A stretch of DNA of 64,000 nt from Gemmatimonadota bacterium. Its GTDB lineage: Bacteria > Gemmatimonadota > Gemmatimonadetes > Palauibacterales > KS3-K002. The notes beneath the pieces were generated by a model that did no database searches, had not been told where the DNA came from, and saw nothing but the letters and a program-made list of their open reading frames with translations. The position numbers and the translations under genes are program-made. Shown one piece after another: positions 1-10,001 of this stretch; position 1 is the first letter of the stretch, and every line of letters begins with the position of its first letter. The stretch spans positions 1,970,586-2,034,585 of the forward strand of contig CP070812.1 of the NCBI GenBank assembly GCA_020344015.1, written 5' to 3'.

Positions 1-245
1 TCGGCCTGGCTTTCGCCTCGTCGGAACACAACCGCGCCGTCAGGCTGTACCAGGAAGTGTATGATGTTGCTTTGCGACACCGCCGTCTCGATCGCCGACG
101 CCTCGGGTAGCACGATGGGCAACCCCTTCTCCTCCTCGAACACCGTAGTAGTGAGGAAGAATATGAGGAGCAGGAAGGCGATATCAGCCATCGATGCGGT
201 GGGGATCTCGTCGCTTACCTTGCTTTTTCTCTGGAGCAGAGCCAT
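1..245 (-). CDS. exbD: ExbD/TolR biopolymer transport protein (partial)
   Basis: The gene begins with ATG at 245 on the minus strand and runs off the left edge, so only about 81 N-terminal residues are visible. It starts MALLQRKSKVSDEIPTASMA and then has one hydrophobic helix (AFLLLIFFLTTTVFEEE). That is the ExbD/TolR layout: short cytoplasmic tail, a single TM helix carrying the conserved Asp (MADIAF) that takes part in proton transfer, then a periplasmic domain. It lies 20 nt downstream of exbB, so the two form an ExbB-ExbD proton-driven module that would energise TonB-dependent uptake, such as the receptor at 49.2 kb, or act as TolQR. ExbD and TolR cannot be told apart from this fragment. 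Confidence 0.85.
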   Translation of the reverse strand, partial: MALLQRKSKVSDEIPTASMADIAFLLLIFFLTTTVFEEEKGLPIVLPEASAIETAVSQSNIIHFLVQPDGAVVFRRGESQA

Positions 246-265
246 ACCACGAACCTCTGACGCGT

Positions 266-904
266 CTAGTAAGCGGACGGGGGTGCCGACATCTCCAGCA
301 CCGCCTCCGCTCCACGTTCCATGTCGATGATCAAGCGGTCGATCCGGGTCACGAAGAAGTTATAAGCTATGTTCACCGGGATCGCGATCGTCAGACCGGT
401 GGCTGTGGTGATCAGAGCCACCTTGATGCCGCCAGCGACCAGTGAGGCCTCGATCTGGCCCGCCTCGGCGACGGCGCCGAAGGCAGCGATCATCCCTACG
501 ACCGTCCCCAGGAACCCCATCATTGGGGCGACGTTGGCTACGGTCGCCAGAACGATCAGGCCGCGCTCGAGGAAGCCGAGCTCGATCGAGCCCGTGGTCG
601 AGACGGCTTTCTCGATATCCACGTCGCTATGGCCTGTGTCGCGAACCCGACGCAGCCCGGAGGAGAGGATAGCCGCCACGGGACCCTGGGTCTCATCGGC
701 GAGGTCGATCGTGCCGTCCACGCCTTTGGGAGCGGCGGCGAGCTGCTCCAGCAACCGCTGACTATCCCGGTGGGCGACGAATAGGATGTAACCCTTGGCG
801 ATGATGACACCCAGTGCCAGCAGCGACGCCAACACCAGGAAGTACATCATGAAACCGCCGTCCCTGAACAGCTCTAGCAGAGCATATTGGGCTTCGGTCT
901 GCAA
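266..904 (-). CDS. exbB: MotA/TolQ/ExbB proton channel family protein
   Basis: The protein has 212 residues, normal for ExbB/TolQ. Hydrophobic segments lie near residues 17-37 (MMYFLVLASLLALGVIIAKG), 110-135 (LGFLERGLIVLATVANVAPM) and 150-185. The second region carries the family pattern ATVANVAPMMGFLGTVVGMI, which lines the proton channel. It would form the pentameric inner-membrane channel that uses the proton motive force through ExbD. The start is TTG at 904, behind GAGGG about 5 nt upstream. A 57-nt gap separates it from cdaA, so it may belong to the same minus-strand transcript. Assignment to ExbB rather than TolQ is open because no tolA/tolB is visible. Confidence 0.88.
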   Translation of the reverse strand: MQTEAQYALLELFRDGGFMMYFLVLASLLALGVIIAKGYILFVAHRDSQRLLEQLAAAPKGVDGTIDLADETQGPVAAILSSGLRRVRDTGHSDVDIEKAVSTTGSIELGFLERGLIVLATVANVAPMMGFLGTVVGMIAAFGAVAEAGQIEASLVAGGIKVALITTATGLTIAIPVNIAYNFFVTRIDRLIIDMERGAEAVLEMSAPPSAY

Positions 905-961
905 AGCGACCCTCGCTGTTGCCGGTTCTGGGTTTCAGCTGTGGTGTATATCGGGGGAACA

Positions 962-1831
962 CTACCCACCTGGGGAGCTTCTGTCAACGAGAGTCAGCTC
1001 CCCGGCTTTGGCCTCCCCCACCTGGGCGGCTGTACCGGGCTGGGCTGCGGCGAGCTTGGCGCGACCCGCTGGCTTCGCCCCGAGCGCTTCCCGCAGCCGC
1101 TCGCCGGTCACGGCCCTTTCCAGACGCCCGCGTTGGGCCAGCGAGATGGCACCGGTCTCCTCCGAGACGACGATCACCACGGCGTCGGTCTCCTCCGAAA
1201 GGCCGATCGCGGCACGGTGCCGGGTTCCCAGGCTCCGGTCGGTCACGGGGAACTGGGTAAGCGGCAGAATGCAGCGGGCAGCCAGGATCGACTGGCCGCG
1301 GATGATCACGGCGCCGTCGTGGAGCGGGCCGTACCGGGTGAAGACGGCCTCCAGCAGCTCGGCGCTGACCGGCGCATGGACGGGCGAGCCGCGGCGCGCG
1401 TACTCCTCCAGCCCTACCTCACGCTCCACAGCCACGATCGCACCGATCCGCTTCCTTGAAAGGACTTCGGCGGCCTGGACGAGGACCTGAATGATCTCAG
1501 AGCTGGCCTGCGGGCGCGAAAAATAGCGCCAGAATCGACTCTGGCCGAGGCGGGTCAACGCACTGCGCAGCTCGGGCTGGAAGATGACTATGGCTGCGAG
1601 TGGACCATAGATGAACACGGCCTGCAGAAGGTAGCGGATGAGCTCGAGCTGTAGGATCTCGGCCAGCGCGTAGACCGCGAACAGAACGATGAGGCCGAGC
1701 AGCATCTGGATGGCCCGGGTCCCGGCCCACAGCAATAGCAGGCGGTAGAATAGGAAGGCCACCACCACGATCTGCACCAGGTCCCAGAAACCCGGCTGCA
1801 TGAAACTGATACGCTCAATCAGTCCCTGCAC
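962..1831 (-). CDS. cdaA: Diadenylate cyclase CdaA (DisA_N domain)
   Basis: Makes the second messenger c-di-AMP from two ATP. The 289-residue protein has three N-terminal TM helices (about residues 18-35, 38-58, 66-85), then a DisA_N domain with the two signature motifs DGA (172-174) and GTRHRAA (RHR at 204-206) that bind ATP and metal. This matches membrane-bound CdaA rather than DNA-scanning DisA. After about residue 250 there is an Ala/Gly-rich tail without a recognised domain. The start is GTG at 1831, inside the end of folP (17-nt overlap), which implies translational coupling. In Firmicutes cdaA usually sits with cdaR and glmM; here it follows ftsH-folP and no cdaR is present. Confidence 0.93.
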   Translation of the reverse strand: MQGLIERISFMQPGFWDLVQIVVVAFLFYRLLLLWAGTRAIQMLLGLIVLFAVYALAEILQLELIRYLLQAVFIYGPLAAIVIFQPELRSALTRLGQSRFWRYFSRPQASSEIIQVLVQAAEVLSRKRIGAIVAVEREVGLEEYARRGSPVHAPVSAELLEAVFTRYGPLHDGAVIIRGQSILAARCILPLTQFPVTDRSLGTRHRAAIGLSEETDAVVIVVSEETGAISLAQRGRLERAVTGERLREALGAKPAGRAKLAAAQPGTAAQVGEAKAGELTLVDRSSPGG

Positions 1832-2702
1832 CGCTCGAACCTCTCACTATCGCCTCAGCCATGTCCAGGGCGCGCCGTGCCTCCATGACATCGTGGACAC
1901 GGAATATCCGCGCACCGCGGAGCAACGCGACCACGCAGGCCGCTATTGTCGCCTCGAGCCGCTCCCCAACCTCTAGCCCCAAGGTCTTGCCGATAAATGA
2001 CTTGCGGGACGGCCCGATCAACACCGGGTATCCGAGCTCTAGCAGATCACCCAGCTGATTGATGATCGCGAGGTTGTGCTCGGCTGTCTTGCCGAACCCG
2101 ATCCCGGGGTCGACCACCAGCTGCTCGGCCCGGCAGCCGGCCGCCAGCGCCCGCTCCGTCGACCCACGCAACTCGGCGACGATCTCACCCATGAGATCGT
2201 CGTAATGAATGTCCCGCTGCATCGTCCGCGGCTCGCCGCGGATGTGCATCAACACCAGGCCGGCGCCCGACTCCGCTGCCAGCTCTGGCAGCCCGGGATC
2301 GAACCGGAGGCCCGAGATGTCGTTGACGACCTCGGCACCTGCATCCAAGGCCGCTCGAGCCACGCCCGACTTCGTCGTGTCGATGGAGATGGGCAGGTCG
2401 AGGTGCCTGGCCGCCGCCTCGACGGCGGGCATCACACGCCGAAGCTCTTCCTCCTCGGTCACCGGGCTCGCGCCCGGCCGGCTGGATTCGCCGCCGATAT
2501 CTACGATGTCCGCCCCTCCCGCCTGCATCTCCTCCATTCGTCTCAATGCCTCGGCCTGACCGGGGAAGCACCCGCCGTCGGAAAACGAGTCCGGCGTAAC
2601 GTTCAGCACACCCATGAGCACCGGCCTCTCGAGGTCGAAGGCTCGGCGCGCAGTCCGCCAGCTGGTGGCGGACCCGCGATCCGCCATCCGCTCCCCGCTC
2701 AT
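1815..2702 (-). CDS. folP: Dihydropteroate synthase
   Basis: Condenses 6-hydroxymethyl-dihydropterin diphosphate with p-aminobenzoate in folate synthesis; the sulfonamide target. The 295 residues hold the family motifs: LMGVLNVTPDSFSDGG near residue 30, DIVDIGGESSRPGA near 65, EVVNDISGLRFD near 120 and IGPSRKSFIG near 230 (pterin and phosphate binding). Length is typical for a bacterial DHPS. The ATG at 2702 lies 2 nt after the ftsH stop, and the 3' end overlaps cdaA. FtsH-FolP adjacency is a recurrent bacterial gene order. No other folate gene is seen in the window. Confidence 0.96.
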   Translation of the reverse strand: MSGERMADRGSATSWRTARRAFDLERPVLMGVLNVTPDSFSDGGCFPGQAEALRRMEEMQAGGADIVDIGGESSRPGASPVTEEEELRRVMPAVEAAARHLDLPISIDTTKSGVARAALDAGAEVVNDISGLRFDPGLPELAAESGAGLVLMHIRGEPRTMQRDIHYDDLMGEIVAELRGSTERALAAGCRAEQLVVDPGIGFGKTAEHNLAIINQLGDLLELGYPVLIGPSRKSFIGKTLGLEVGERLEATIAACVVALLRGARIFRVHDVMEARRALDMAEAIVRGSSGAGTD

Positions 2703-2704
2703 CG

Positions 2705-4741
<2,037 letters not shown>

Positions 4742-4743
4742 AT

Positions 4744-5310
4744 CTAGAAACCTCTTTCAGCCCCGGGGGCGATGGCCGCAACGAACGGCAGGTGACGGTA
4801 CCGCTCCCCAAGGTCCAATCCATAACCGACGAGCCAATCGGGCGGCGCATCGAACCCTACCCACCGGGGCTCGTAGCGTAGGTCGCTGGCGAGCCGCTTG
4901 TGGAGGAAAGTGCAGATCTCCAACGAGCGAGGCGCCCGTCGGCTCAGCTCGTCGCAGATCCGGTTCAGCGTCTTGCCGCTGTCTACGATGTCCTCCACCA
5001 GCAGTACGTGCCGGCCCTCGATCGGCGTCTCCATATCATATAATAGTCTGACTTCCCGGCTGGGATCCGTCCCCTCACCGTACAGGGCGGCCACCAGGAA
5101 ATCGACTGTCACTGAGGGCCGGCTCATTGCGCGAGCCAGGTCGCTCAGGAACACGAAGGCGCCCTTCAGCAGCCCGATCATCAACAGCTTCTCATCGAGC
5201 CGATAGAACGCATCGATCTCGCGCCCCAACTGGGCGACCCGCGCCCTGATCTCCGTTTCCGAGAACACGATTCGCGTCAGCCCCGGATAGCGCGTAGCGA
5301 CCTCGCTCAT
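4744..5310 (-). CDS. hpt: Hypoxanthine phosphoribosyltransferase
   Basis: Salvages hypoxanthine/guanine to IMP/GMP using PRPP. The 188 residues contain the PRPP loop VLLVEDIVDSGKTLN (around 100-115) and the KGAFVFLSDLARAM segment typical of bacterial HPRT; length is normal. Its ATG lies within the tilS stop (ATGA, 4-nt overlap). The tilS-hpt-ftsH order is a classic conserved cluster in bacteria, which supports the assignment to HPRT over other phosphoribosyltransferases. Confidence 0.95.
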   Translation of the reverse strand: MSEVATRYPGLTRIVFSETEIRARVAQLGREIDAFYRLDEKLLMIGLLKGAFVFLSDLARAMSRPSVTVDFLVAALYGEGTDPSREVRLLYDMETPIEGRHVLLVEDIVDSGKTLNRICDELSRRAPRSLEICTFLHKRLASDLRYEPRWVGFDAPPDWLVGYGLDLGERYRHLPFVAAIAPGAERGF

Positions 5311-6743
5311 CCCACCTGCCTGAGCCAGACTGAAAACACCTCGCGCCCCTCCCGCGCCTGCGCACGGGCGCTACGCACGAGAGCGGCGACCCAGAGCACG
5401 CCCGATCGATCGAGCAGCACCGGGTACGAGTTCCGCTCGCTGCGTCCGATCTTCCGTTCCATGAAGACTCGCTTGAGCTTCCGCGTCCCGGCCGCGAGCC
5501 GCACCCGGTCGCCTGGACGCCGGCTGCGAACCGTGAGCGGGAAATCGAGCTCCACCAGGTCGAAGCGGGCGACCCGGGCATTGGCAGTCTGCCCGTCGTC
5601 CGCCGCACCGAGCTTCCAGCACACCTCCCAGCGCGCACCTCCAATCACCGCTAGACCCGCGGAGCAGCCCGGCCCGCCGATCACCAGCTCCTCATCGAGC
5701 GCCTCCGCGTCCGCTGCTAGTCGCTCGATGATGAGGCGATCGAACTCACGGCGCATTACGACGCCGCCGGCGAGATCAACAGCACGCCCGCTTGAGCTTG
5801 AGTCAACAAACTTGAGTGCGATGCGCGTTCCGATCCGACCCGGGCGTGGGCCCACGCGCGCCACGAGCGCGCGCAAGAGGTGTGCCCGCGCACCTGTATC
5901 ATAGGCGAGCAACTCTGTACGTGCAACTACAATACGGGCTTCCGCCGCCTCCATGATCAGCCCATCGACCGCTTTGTCCGTCAGTTCCGTGACCACGGCG
6001 TCGGCCCGGCCCGCCAGTTCCGACAGCCGGTACAGGTCACGGCGAAACTCCGGTGCACCCGTCGCCTCGTACTCCGGAATCAAGCGATGGCGGATCCGAT
6101 TGCGCGCGATCGTCAGGTCTAAGTTGGAGGGGTCATCCAGATAGCTCAGACCCCTGGCGCACCCGTACACCTCGAGTTCAGAGCGCCAGAACGGAAGCAA
6201 CGGCCGGACTACGCCCGGTGCACGCCGGGCGGGGATACCGGCGAGACCGGCCAGTCCGCTACCGCGCAGCAAGCGAAAGAGGACAGTCTCCGCTTGGTCG
6301 TCAGCTTGATGGGCCGTGACCAGGCAGTGGGCGCCGAGAGACGCCCGGGCGCTATGGAGGAACTTGTAGCGCAGCTCTCGAGCCTCCGACTCGTTGCTGG
6401 GCGTAGAGGAGGCGCTACCGACCCGACACGGAACACCCCTCGATTCACACAGCTCCTTCACCCAGAGAGCATCGGTCGCGCTCTCTTCCCGCATGCGATG
6501 GTCGAAATGCGCTGCCGAGACGGCCCACTCCCAGCGATCGCGAAGCCTGAGGAGAAGGTCGAGCAGAACCACAGAATCCAGGCCGCCGGAGAGCGCGACC
6601 GTGATCGCCGACGCCGGCGTCAGCAGGTCAGCCGCGCGGAGATGGGAATCGAGCCGCCCGACCAAGTCATCCCCCACGGGTCGCCCCGTGCTGCGTCCGT
6701 GTTTGCCGGTCATGCTGTCAAAGATACACGCCGGTACGGCCAA
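5307..6743 (-). CDS. tilS: tRNA(Ile)-lysidine synthase TilS
   Basis: Converts C34 of the CAU-anticodon tRNA-Ile to lysidine so that it reads AUA; essential in most bacteria. The 478-residue protein has the PP-loop ATP pyrophosphatase signature LSGGLDSVVLLDLL (SGGLDS at about 52-57), HFDHRMREES and the TAHQADDQAETVLFRLLRGSG block that defines TilS. It ends with a C-terminal TilS substrate-binding domain (RSRRPGDRVRLAAG ... RKLKRVFMERKI). The longest frame starts at 6743; an internal ATG at 6713 (MTGKHGRST) is an alternative start. First gene of the tilS-hpt-ftsH-folP-cdaA unit; the rpsU terminator lies only about 29 nt upstream. Confidence 0.95.
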   Translation of the reverse strand: MAVPACIFDSMTGKHGRSTGRPVGDDLVGRLDSHLRAADLLTPASAITVALSGGLDSVVLLDLLLRLRDRWEWAVSAAHFDHRMREESATDALWVKELCESRGVPCRVGSASSTPSNESEARELRYKFLHSARASLGAHCLVTAHQADDQAETVLFRLLRGSGLAGLAGIPARRAPGVVRPLLPFWRSELEVYGCARGLSYLDDPSNLDLTIARNRIRHRLIPEYEATGAPEFRRDLYRLSELAGRADAVVTELTDKAVDGLIMEAAEARIVVARTELLAYDTGARAHLLRALVARVGPRPGRIGTRIALKFVDSSSSGRAVDLAGGVVMRREFDRLIIERLAADAEALDEELVIGGPGCSAGLAVIGGARWEVCWKLGAADDGQTANARVARFDLVELDFPLTVRSRRPGDRVRLAAGTRKLKRVFMERKIGRSERNSYPVLLDRSGVLWVAALVRSARAQAREGREVFSVWLRQVG

Positions 6744-6771
6744 ACCGTAACGAGCCCTCTACCGAAAGGAG

Positions 6772-6805
6772 AAAGCCCGCGGTGCTCAAAATGCACGCGG
6801 GCTTT
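6772..6805 (-). terminator. Hairpin terminator after rpsU
   Basis: A perfect 10-bp stem (AAAGCCCGCG at 6772-6781 pairing with CGCGGGCTTT at 6796-6805), with further pairing inside, lies 36 nt past the rpsU stop. On the minus strand it is followed by only short T-runs (TTTCTCCTTTC), so termination may be partial. That would allow read-through into tilS, which starts 29 nt further on. Confidence 0.75.
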
Positions 6806-6840
6806 GAGGAGAATCCCCGGAGTCGATGCGCGGAGTCGCG

Positions 6841-7032
6841 CTACTTCCGCTGACGAGTCCGGCGGCTGCGGCGCCGAGCAGCGTTACGCTTGCGCTTCCG
6901 CATCTCGCTCGGCTTCTCGTAGTGCTTCTTCCGTTTCAAGTCCGTGAAGATGCCGGCCTTCTGCACCTGCCGCTTGAAGCGGCGAAGCACCCGCTCGAGA
7001 TCGTCACCCTCGTTGACGACTACCTGTACCAT
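6841..7032 (-). CDS. rpsU: 30S ribosomal protein S21
   Basis: Small basic ribosomal protein of the 30S platform near the anti-Shine-Dalgarno end of 16S rRNA. The chosen start (ATG at 7032) gives 63 residues beginning [20 protein letters not shown], the standard S21 N-terminus. The frame stays open 12 codons further upstream, but that stretch does not resemble S21. GGAGGGGG lies about 12 nt upstream of the ATG. The C-terminal half is Arg/Lys-rich ([18 protein letters not shown]). It has its own promoter at 7099-7127 and a terminator at 6772-6805, so it is probably monocistronic. Confidence 0.95.
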   Translation of the reverse strand: MVQVVVNEGDDLERVLRRFKRQVQKAGIFTDLKRKKHYEKPSEMRKRKRNAARRRSRRTRQRK

Positions 7033-7098
7033 TACTCTCGGTTCACCCCCTCCGCACGGCGGCATCACCGCCGCGGTCGTGTTGTTCTCGCGGCCCGA

Positions 7099-7127
7099 AC
7101 ACTATGCCGAATTCCGCTTTGTGTCAA
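7099..7127 (-). promoter_or_regulatory. Sigma-70 type promoter for rpsU
   Basis: Read on the minus strand: TTGACA (7127-7122), a 17-nt spacer, then TAGTGT (7104-7099). The -35 box is perfect, the spacing optimal and the -10 box four of six. The start codon is about 60 nt downstream. Confidence 0.6.
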
Positions 7128-7156
7128 CGTTTACAGGAGCCCTGACCGCTCAACGC

Positions 7157-8422
7157 TCACTCGCCGGGTAGCCGCTCCCCCGCCAACCCTTCGTAGCTCA
7201 GATCGGGCGGCAGCAGCCGGTTGATGGCAAGGGTCAAGGCCAGCCGGACCTTGGGCCGCGCCCCTACAAGCTTGAGCAAGTACGTCGTTCGGTAGAGCCA
7301 CCACGCTGGGCGGCCTGTCAGGCGGAGGCCGAGAACATCCGCGAGGGCTTCACCGGCGCCCAAGGAGACAATCTTGCCGGCATAATGCGCCTGGTAGCAC
7401 TCGAGCGGACGGCCGACGAGAGCGTTCTCTATGTTGGCGGCGGCCTGCACGCCCTGGTTGATGGCGATGGGCGCCACGTTCGGGTACGGCTGCCCCGTGC
7501 GGTGATTGACGATGTGGTTACAGTCGCCGACGGCGTAGACCTCAGGGTGCCCCCGCACCCGCAGGTGTTCATCCACTTCCACGCCGCCACCGTTCGCGCG
7601 CGGCAAGCCGCTCTCCCGAATCACTCGGCTGGGCCCTACGCCCGCCGTCCAGATGAGAGTATCGGCTCGGACCCGCTGACCGTCCGACAGGCAGACCTCA
7701 CCGCCGTCGTAACCTGTGACACGTACACCGACGCACACCTCTATCCCCCGCCTCTCGAGGACGCGGCGTCCTGCCTCTGCCAGTTCCGAATCGAACTGGG
7801 CCAGGATCTCATCGGCGGCCTCGACCAGCACGATCCGCGGAGCCACATCGATCTTGTAGTAGCGCGGCGCGATCTCGCACAGTAGGTGATGCAACTCGCT
7901 CGCCACCTCCGTGCCCGCCGGTCCGCCACCGGCGACGACGAAGCTCATCATGGCCTGCTGCGACGACGTGTCCGCCGTGTGCTGCAGACGTTCCACGAGA
8001 CCGATCACGCGATTCCGGAGCGCCAGCGCGTGTCGCAGCGTCTGGTACGGCATCGCCGAGCGCTCGATCGCCTCGAGCCCGAAATACCTGGCCTCGCCGC
8101 CGAGACCGAGCACGAGATAGTCGTAGGGCACAGGCCCGACATCGGTGTGCAACGTCTTACTTTCCAGGTCGATGGACGCGACGCTCGCCTGTAGGAAATC
8201 GAAGTCGTGCTTCGCGGTGAACACCCGGTAGGGCTGCGTGACGTGCTCGCGCCCCAGGGACCCGCTAGCGACCTCCGCCAGCAACGGTGTGAAGGTGAAG
8301 AAGTTCTTTCGATCGACGAGTGTGATAGTTGTACCCGGTGCCCTGTCCGGCGAGCCCGCCAGGTAGAGGGCCGCGTAGAGGCCACCGAAGCCTCCTCCAG
8401 CGATGACGATGCGCGGACCCAT
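7157..8422 (-). CDS. ndh: Type II NADH:quinone oxidoreductase (NDH-2)
   Basis: Single-subunit FAD enzyme that passes electrons from NADH to quinone without pumping protons. The 421 residues start with the FAD-binding motif IVIAGGGFGGLYAALYLAG. The second nucleotide-binding site is around VVAGGGPAGTEVASELH (about residue 165), and the flavin/quinone region is VYAVGDCNHI ... NVAPIAINQGVQAAANI. The C-terminus (PAWWLYRTTYLLKLVG) is a probable amphipathic membrane anchor. The stop of the upstream membrane-protein gene (8429) is 6 nt before this start, so the two are co-transcribed. A related sulfide:quinone reductase is less likely, because the AINQG block and the C-terminal anchor are NDH-2-like. 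Confidence 0.9.
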   Translation of the reverse strand: MGPRIVIAGGGFGGLYAALYLAGSPDRAPGTTITLVDRKNFFTFTPLLAEVASGSLGREHVTQPYRVFTAKHDFDFLQASVASIDLESKTLHTDVGPVPYDYLVLGLGGEARYFGLEAIERSAMPYQTLRHALALRNRVIGLVERLQHTADTSSQQAMMSFVVAGGGPAGTEVASELHHLLCEIAPRYYKIDVAPRIVLVEAADEILAQFDSELAEAGRRVLERRGIEVCVGVRVTGYDGGEVCLSDGQRVRADTLIWTAGVGPSRVIRESGLPRANGGGVEVDEHLRVRGHPEVYAVGDCNHIVNHRTGQPYPNVAPIAINQGVQAAANIENALVGRPLECYQAHYAGKIVSLGAGEALADVLGLRLTGRPAWWLYRTTYLLKLVGARPKVRLALTLAINRLLPPDLSYEGLAGERLPGE

Positions 8423-8428
8423 TGGCGG

Positions 8429-8890
8429 CTAGAGGGTGAATCTGGGGAGAGATCCCCTGAAGTAAACCAACATCGTGCCGATCGCGGTGATGCCAACCAT
8501 CAAAGCGACCCCCACGACTTGGGTCACCAGGCACCAGGCCAGGACTCGTGGATCTTCCTGCAGGTAGCGCGGCTTCTTCCCACTGAAATAGAGGAACAGG
8601 CTGGAGACCCCCAGCATAACCGTCGCCGCCGTCGCCTTGACGACCAGCCAACCTCCGTGCGCCCCGCCAAACCGGGCTATCGTGCCTTGAAAACCGTCCC
8701 TCACCCCGGCCAGCATTGAGAGTGCAATGAACAAGACACCGAGCTTTGTGCAGACGCGTGCGAAGCGGTAGATCTTGTCATCGAACACCGACGAGCCCAA
8801 GCCCTTGGCCAGCCAGTACGCCATCGCCAAGAAGGCCATTAGCAGAAACGCTATGTGCAGATGCACGAACAGCGGGTGAAGAACGCTCAT
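8429..8890 (-). CDS. Four-helix membrane protein of unknown function
   Basis: A 153-residue protein that is mostly hydrophobic, with about four TM helices (residues 6-27, 48-68, 83-105, 118-142). The N-terminus PLFVHLHIAFLLMAF carries two His residues, like those of small predicted haem- or quinone-associated membrane proteins of the DUF2231/DUF420 kind. The family assignment is weak. It is directly upstream of ndh (6-nt gap), so a role in the respiratory chain or membrane redox is reasonable but inferred from context only. Confidence 0.6.
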   Translation of the reverse strand: MSVLHPLFVHLHIAFLLMAFLAMAYWLAKGLGSSVFDDKIYRFARVCTKLGVLFIALSMLAGVRDGFQGTIARFGGAHGGWLVVKATAATVMLGVSSLFLYFSGKKPRYLQEDPRVLAWCLVTQVVGVALMVGITAIGTMLVYFRGSLPRFTL

Positions 8891-9254
8891 CTCTGGCTCC
8901 CCGGCCTAGGTTCGACAGCCTCGTTAGACCCAAACGGGATCCGGCTAATCCCGGCGTGGTCCCGCACACGCAACAGGCCGTCCCAACCCTGCAACAGTTA
9001 GAAAACGCGCGCCGACCTTCAACGTTCCCTGCCCCGCCCAGCGCACGGCTTCAGGGCTCGGAATTCGGTGTACCAAGAGGCTAACCGCAAATGTCACTTA
9101 CACTTGCGCGACCAGCAATCCACCGATCGGGCCGGCGGCAGACGGCGCGCCGATGGTCAGAATGACCCCTGCACTCCGCCGTACGGCTTGCAATTTGCAG
9201 CTCTCGGGGCCTGTTTAGGAGCCCGCCGGGCGAGCAGCCGATCTCCTAACGACT

Positions 9255-9274
9255 TACTAAGCAACAACTTAGTA
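9255..9274. promoter_or_regulatory. Inverted repeat upstream of the sigma-54 promoter
   Basis: TACTAAG (9255-9261) and CTTAGTA (9268-9274) form a perfect 7-bp inverted repeat with a 6-nt centre. It lies about 15-35 nt upstream of the -24 element of the pilin promoter. It could be an activator or repressor site; it is AT-rich in a GC-rich region. No binding protein can be named from sequence. Confidence 0.4.
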
Positions 9275-9287
9275 TGCCAACACCGGG

Positions 9288-9303
9288 GGGCACGGAGCTT
9301 GCT
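9288..9303 (+). promoter_or_regulatory. Sigma-54 (-24/-12) promoter of the pilin gene
   Basis: The sequence GGGCACGGAGCTTGCT matches the RpoN consensus YTGGCACGRNNNTTGCW at every defined position except the first two. GG (9289-9290) and GC (9301-9302) are separated by exactly 10 nt. The predicted transcript starts near 9314, about 50 nt before the pilin ATG. Pilin genes in several proteobacteria are RpoN/PilR-dependent. No rpoN or pilR is in the window. Confidence 0.65.
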
Positions 9304-9364
9304 GCCCCTGGAGACCGTACCGCCGGTCTTGTCGCCCGCCACGGTGGTAGTATGGAGTCGTTTT

Positions 9365-9808
9365 ATGGCTTTGGCTTGTCGCATAGAGGCCCGCTGGGGG
9401 GCTGTCGCGAAGGGCGTGGCGGTCGGCATTCGGGGTTTCACGCTGATCGAGCTACTCGTCGTCGTCACCCTTATCGGGCTGATCACCATGATCGCGCTGC
9501 CCCGCTTCACCGGTGCGCGTGAGAAGGCCCACCGCTCACAGGCGATGACCGACCTCCGCTCGCTCGTCACCGCCCAGGAGGCCTACTGGGCCGACACCAA
9601 GGCCTACGCAGACGACGTTGCTTTGCTCACTCAGTTCAACCAGACCCCGGAAGTGGTCATCACGATTTTGGAGACGGCAGGCAACGGCTGGAGCGCTGAG
9701 GCGACGCACAACAGCGACTCGGACATCAAGTGCGGTTTCTACACCGGTCCTGTTACCGCACCTGTTGTAACTGGAATCGAGGAGGGGACCGTCAAGTGCG
9801 AGAAGTAG
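9365..9808 (+). CDS. Type IV pilin / pseudopilin (prepilin N-terminus)
   Basis: Secreted fibre subunit with a class III signal: the prepilin peptidase site lies between G and F in GIRG/FTLIELLVVVTLIGL, with the conserved Glu at +5, followed by one hydrophobic helix and a globular C-terminal domain of about 100 residues. Two Cys residues (IKCGFY and VKCEK) near the C-terminus could form the usual pilin disulfide loop. ATG 9365 was chosen because GGAG lies 7 nt upstream; it gives a 24-residue leader. GTG 9416 would give an 8-residue leader but lacks a good ribosome site. A sigma-54 promoter lies just upstream. It resembles the pilin at 15002 in length and in the RGWSA/NGWSAEA motif. Confidence 0.85.
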   Translation: MALACRIEARWGAVAKGVAVGIRGFTLIELLVVVTLIGLITMIALPRFTGAREKAHRSQAMTDLRSLVTAQEAYWADTKAYADDVALLTQFNQTPEVVITILETAGNGWSAEATHNSDSDIKCGFYTGPVTAPVVTGIEEGTVKCEK

Positions 9809-10001
9809 AAACTAGCGGAGCCGATTAGCAGCCCCATTCTCTCTCACACCCTCACATCCCAACAAGCTGTAATACTCCGCGGCGAGCCGCGTCTTGTGCC
9901 CGTGGCGAATTTCCTGAGATTCAGAGGATCTTTCGCCGAATAGAACCGGGGCCGGGAGGTGAGCGATCAACCCTTCCAAACAGCCGAGCGTCGTCCTTCT
10001 C

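Larger units (their letters stand above)
8891..9364. other. Intergenic region upstream of the pilin gene
   Basis: A 474-nt stretch between the divergent membrane-protein and pilin genes. An open frame covers part of it (9068 onward), but it has no family likeness and is in frame with the pilin only by chance. Recognisable elements are an inverted repeat at 9255-9274 (TACTAAG, 6-nt loop, CTTAGTA) and the sigma-54 type promoter at 9288-9303. The rest shows nothing I can name. Confidence 0.5.
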
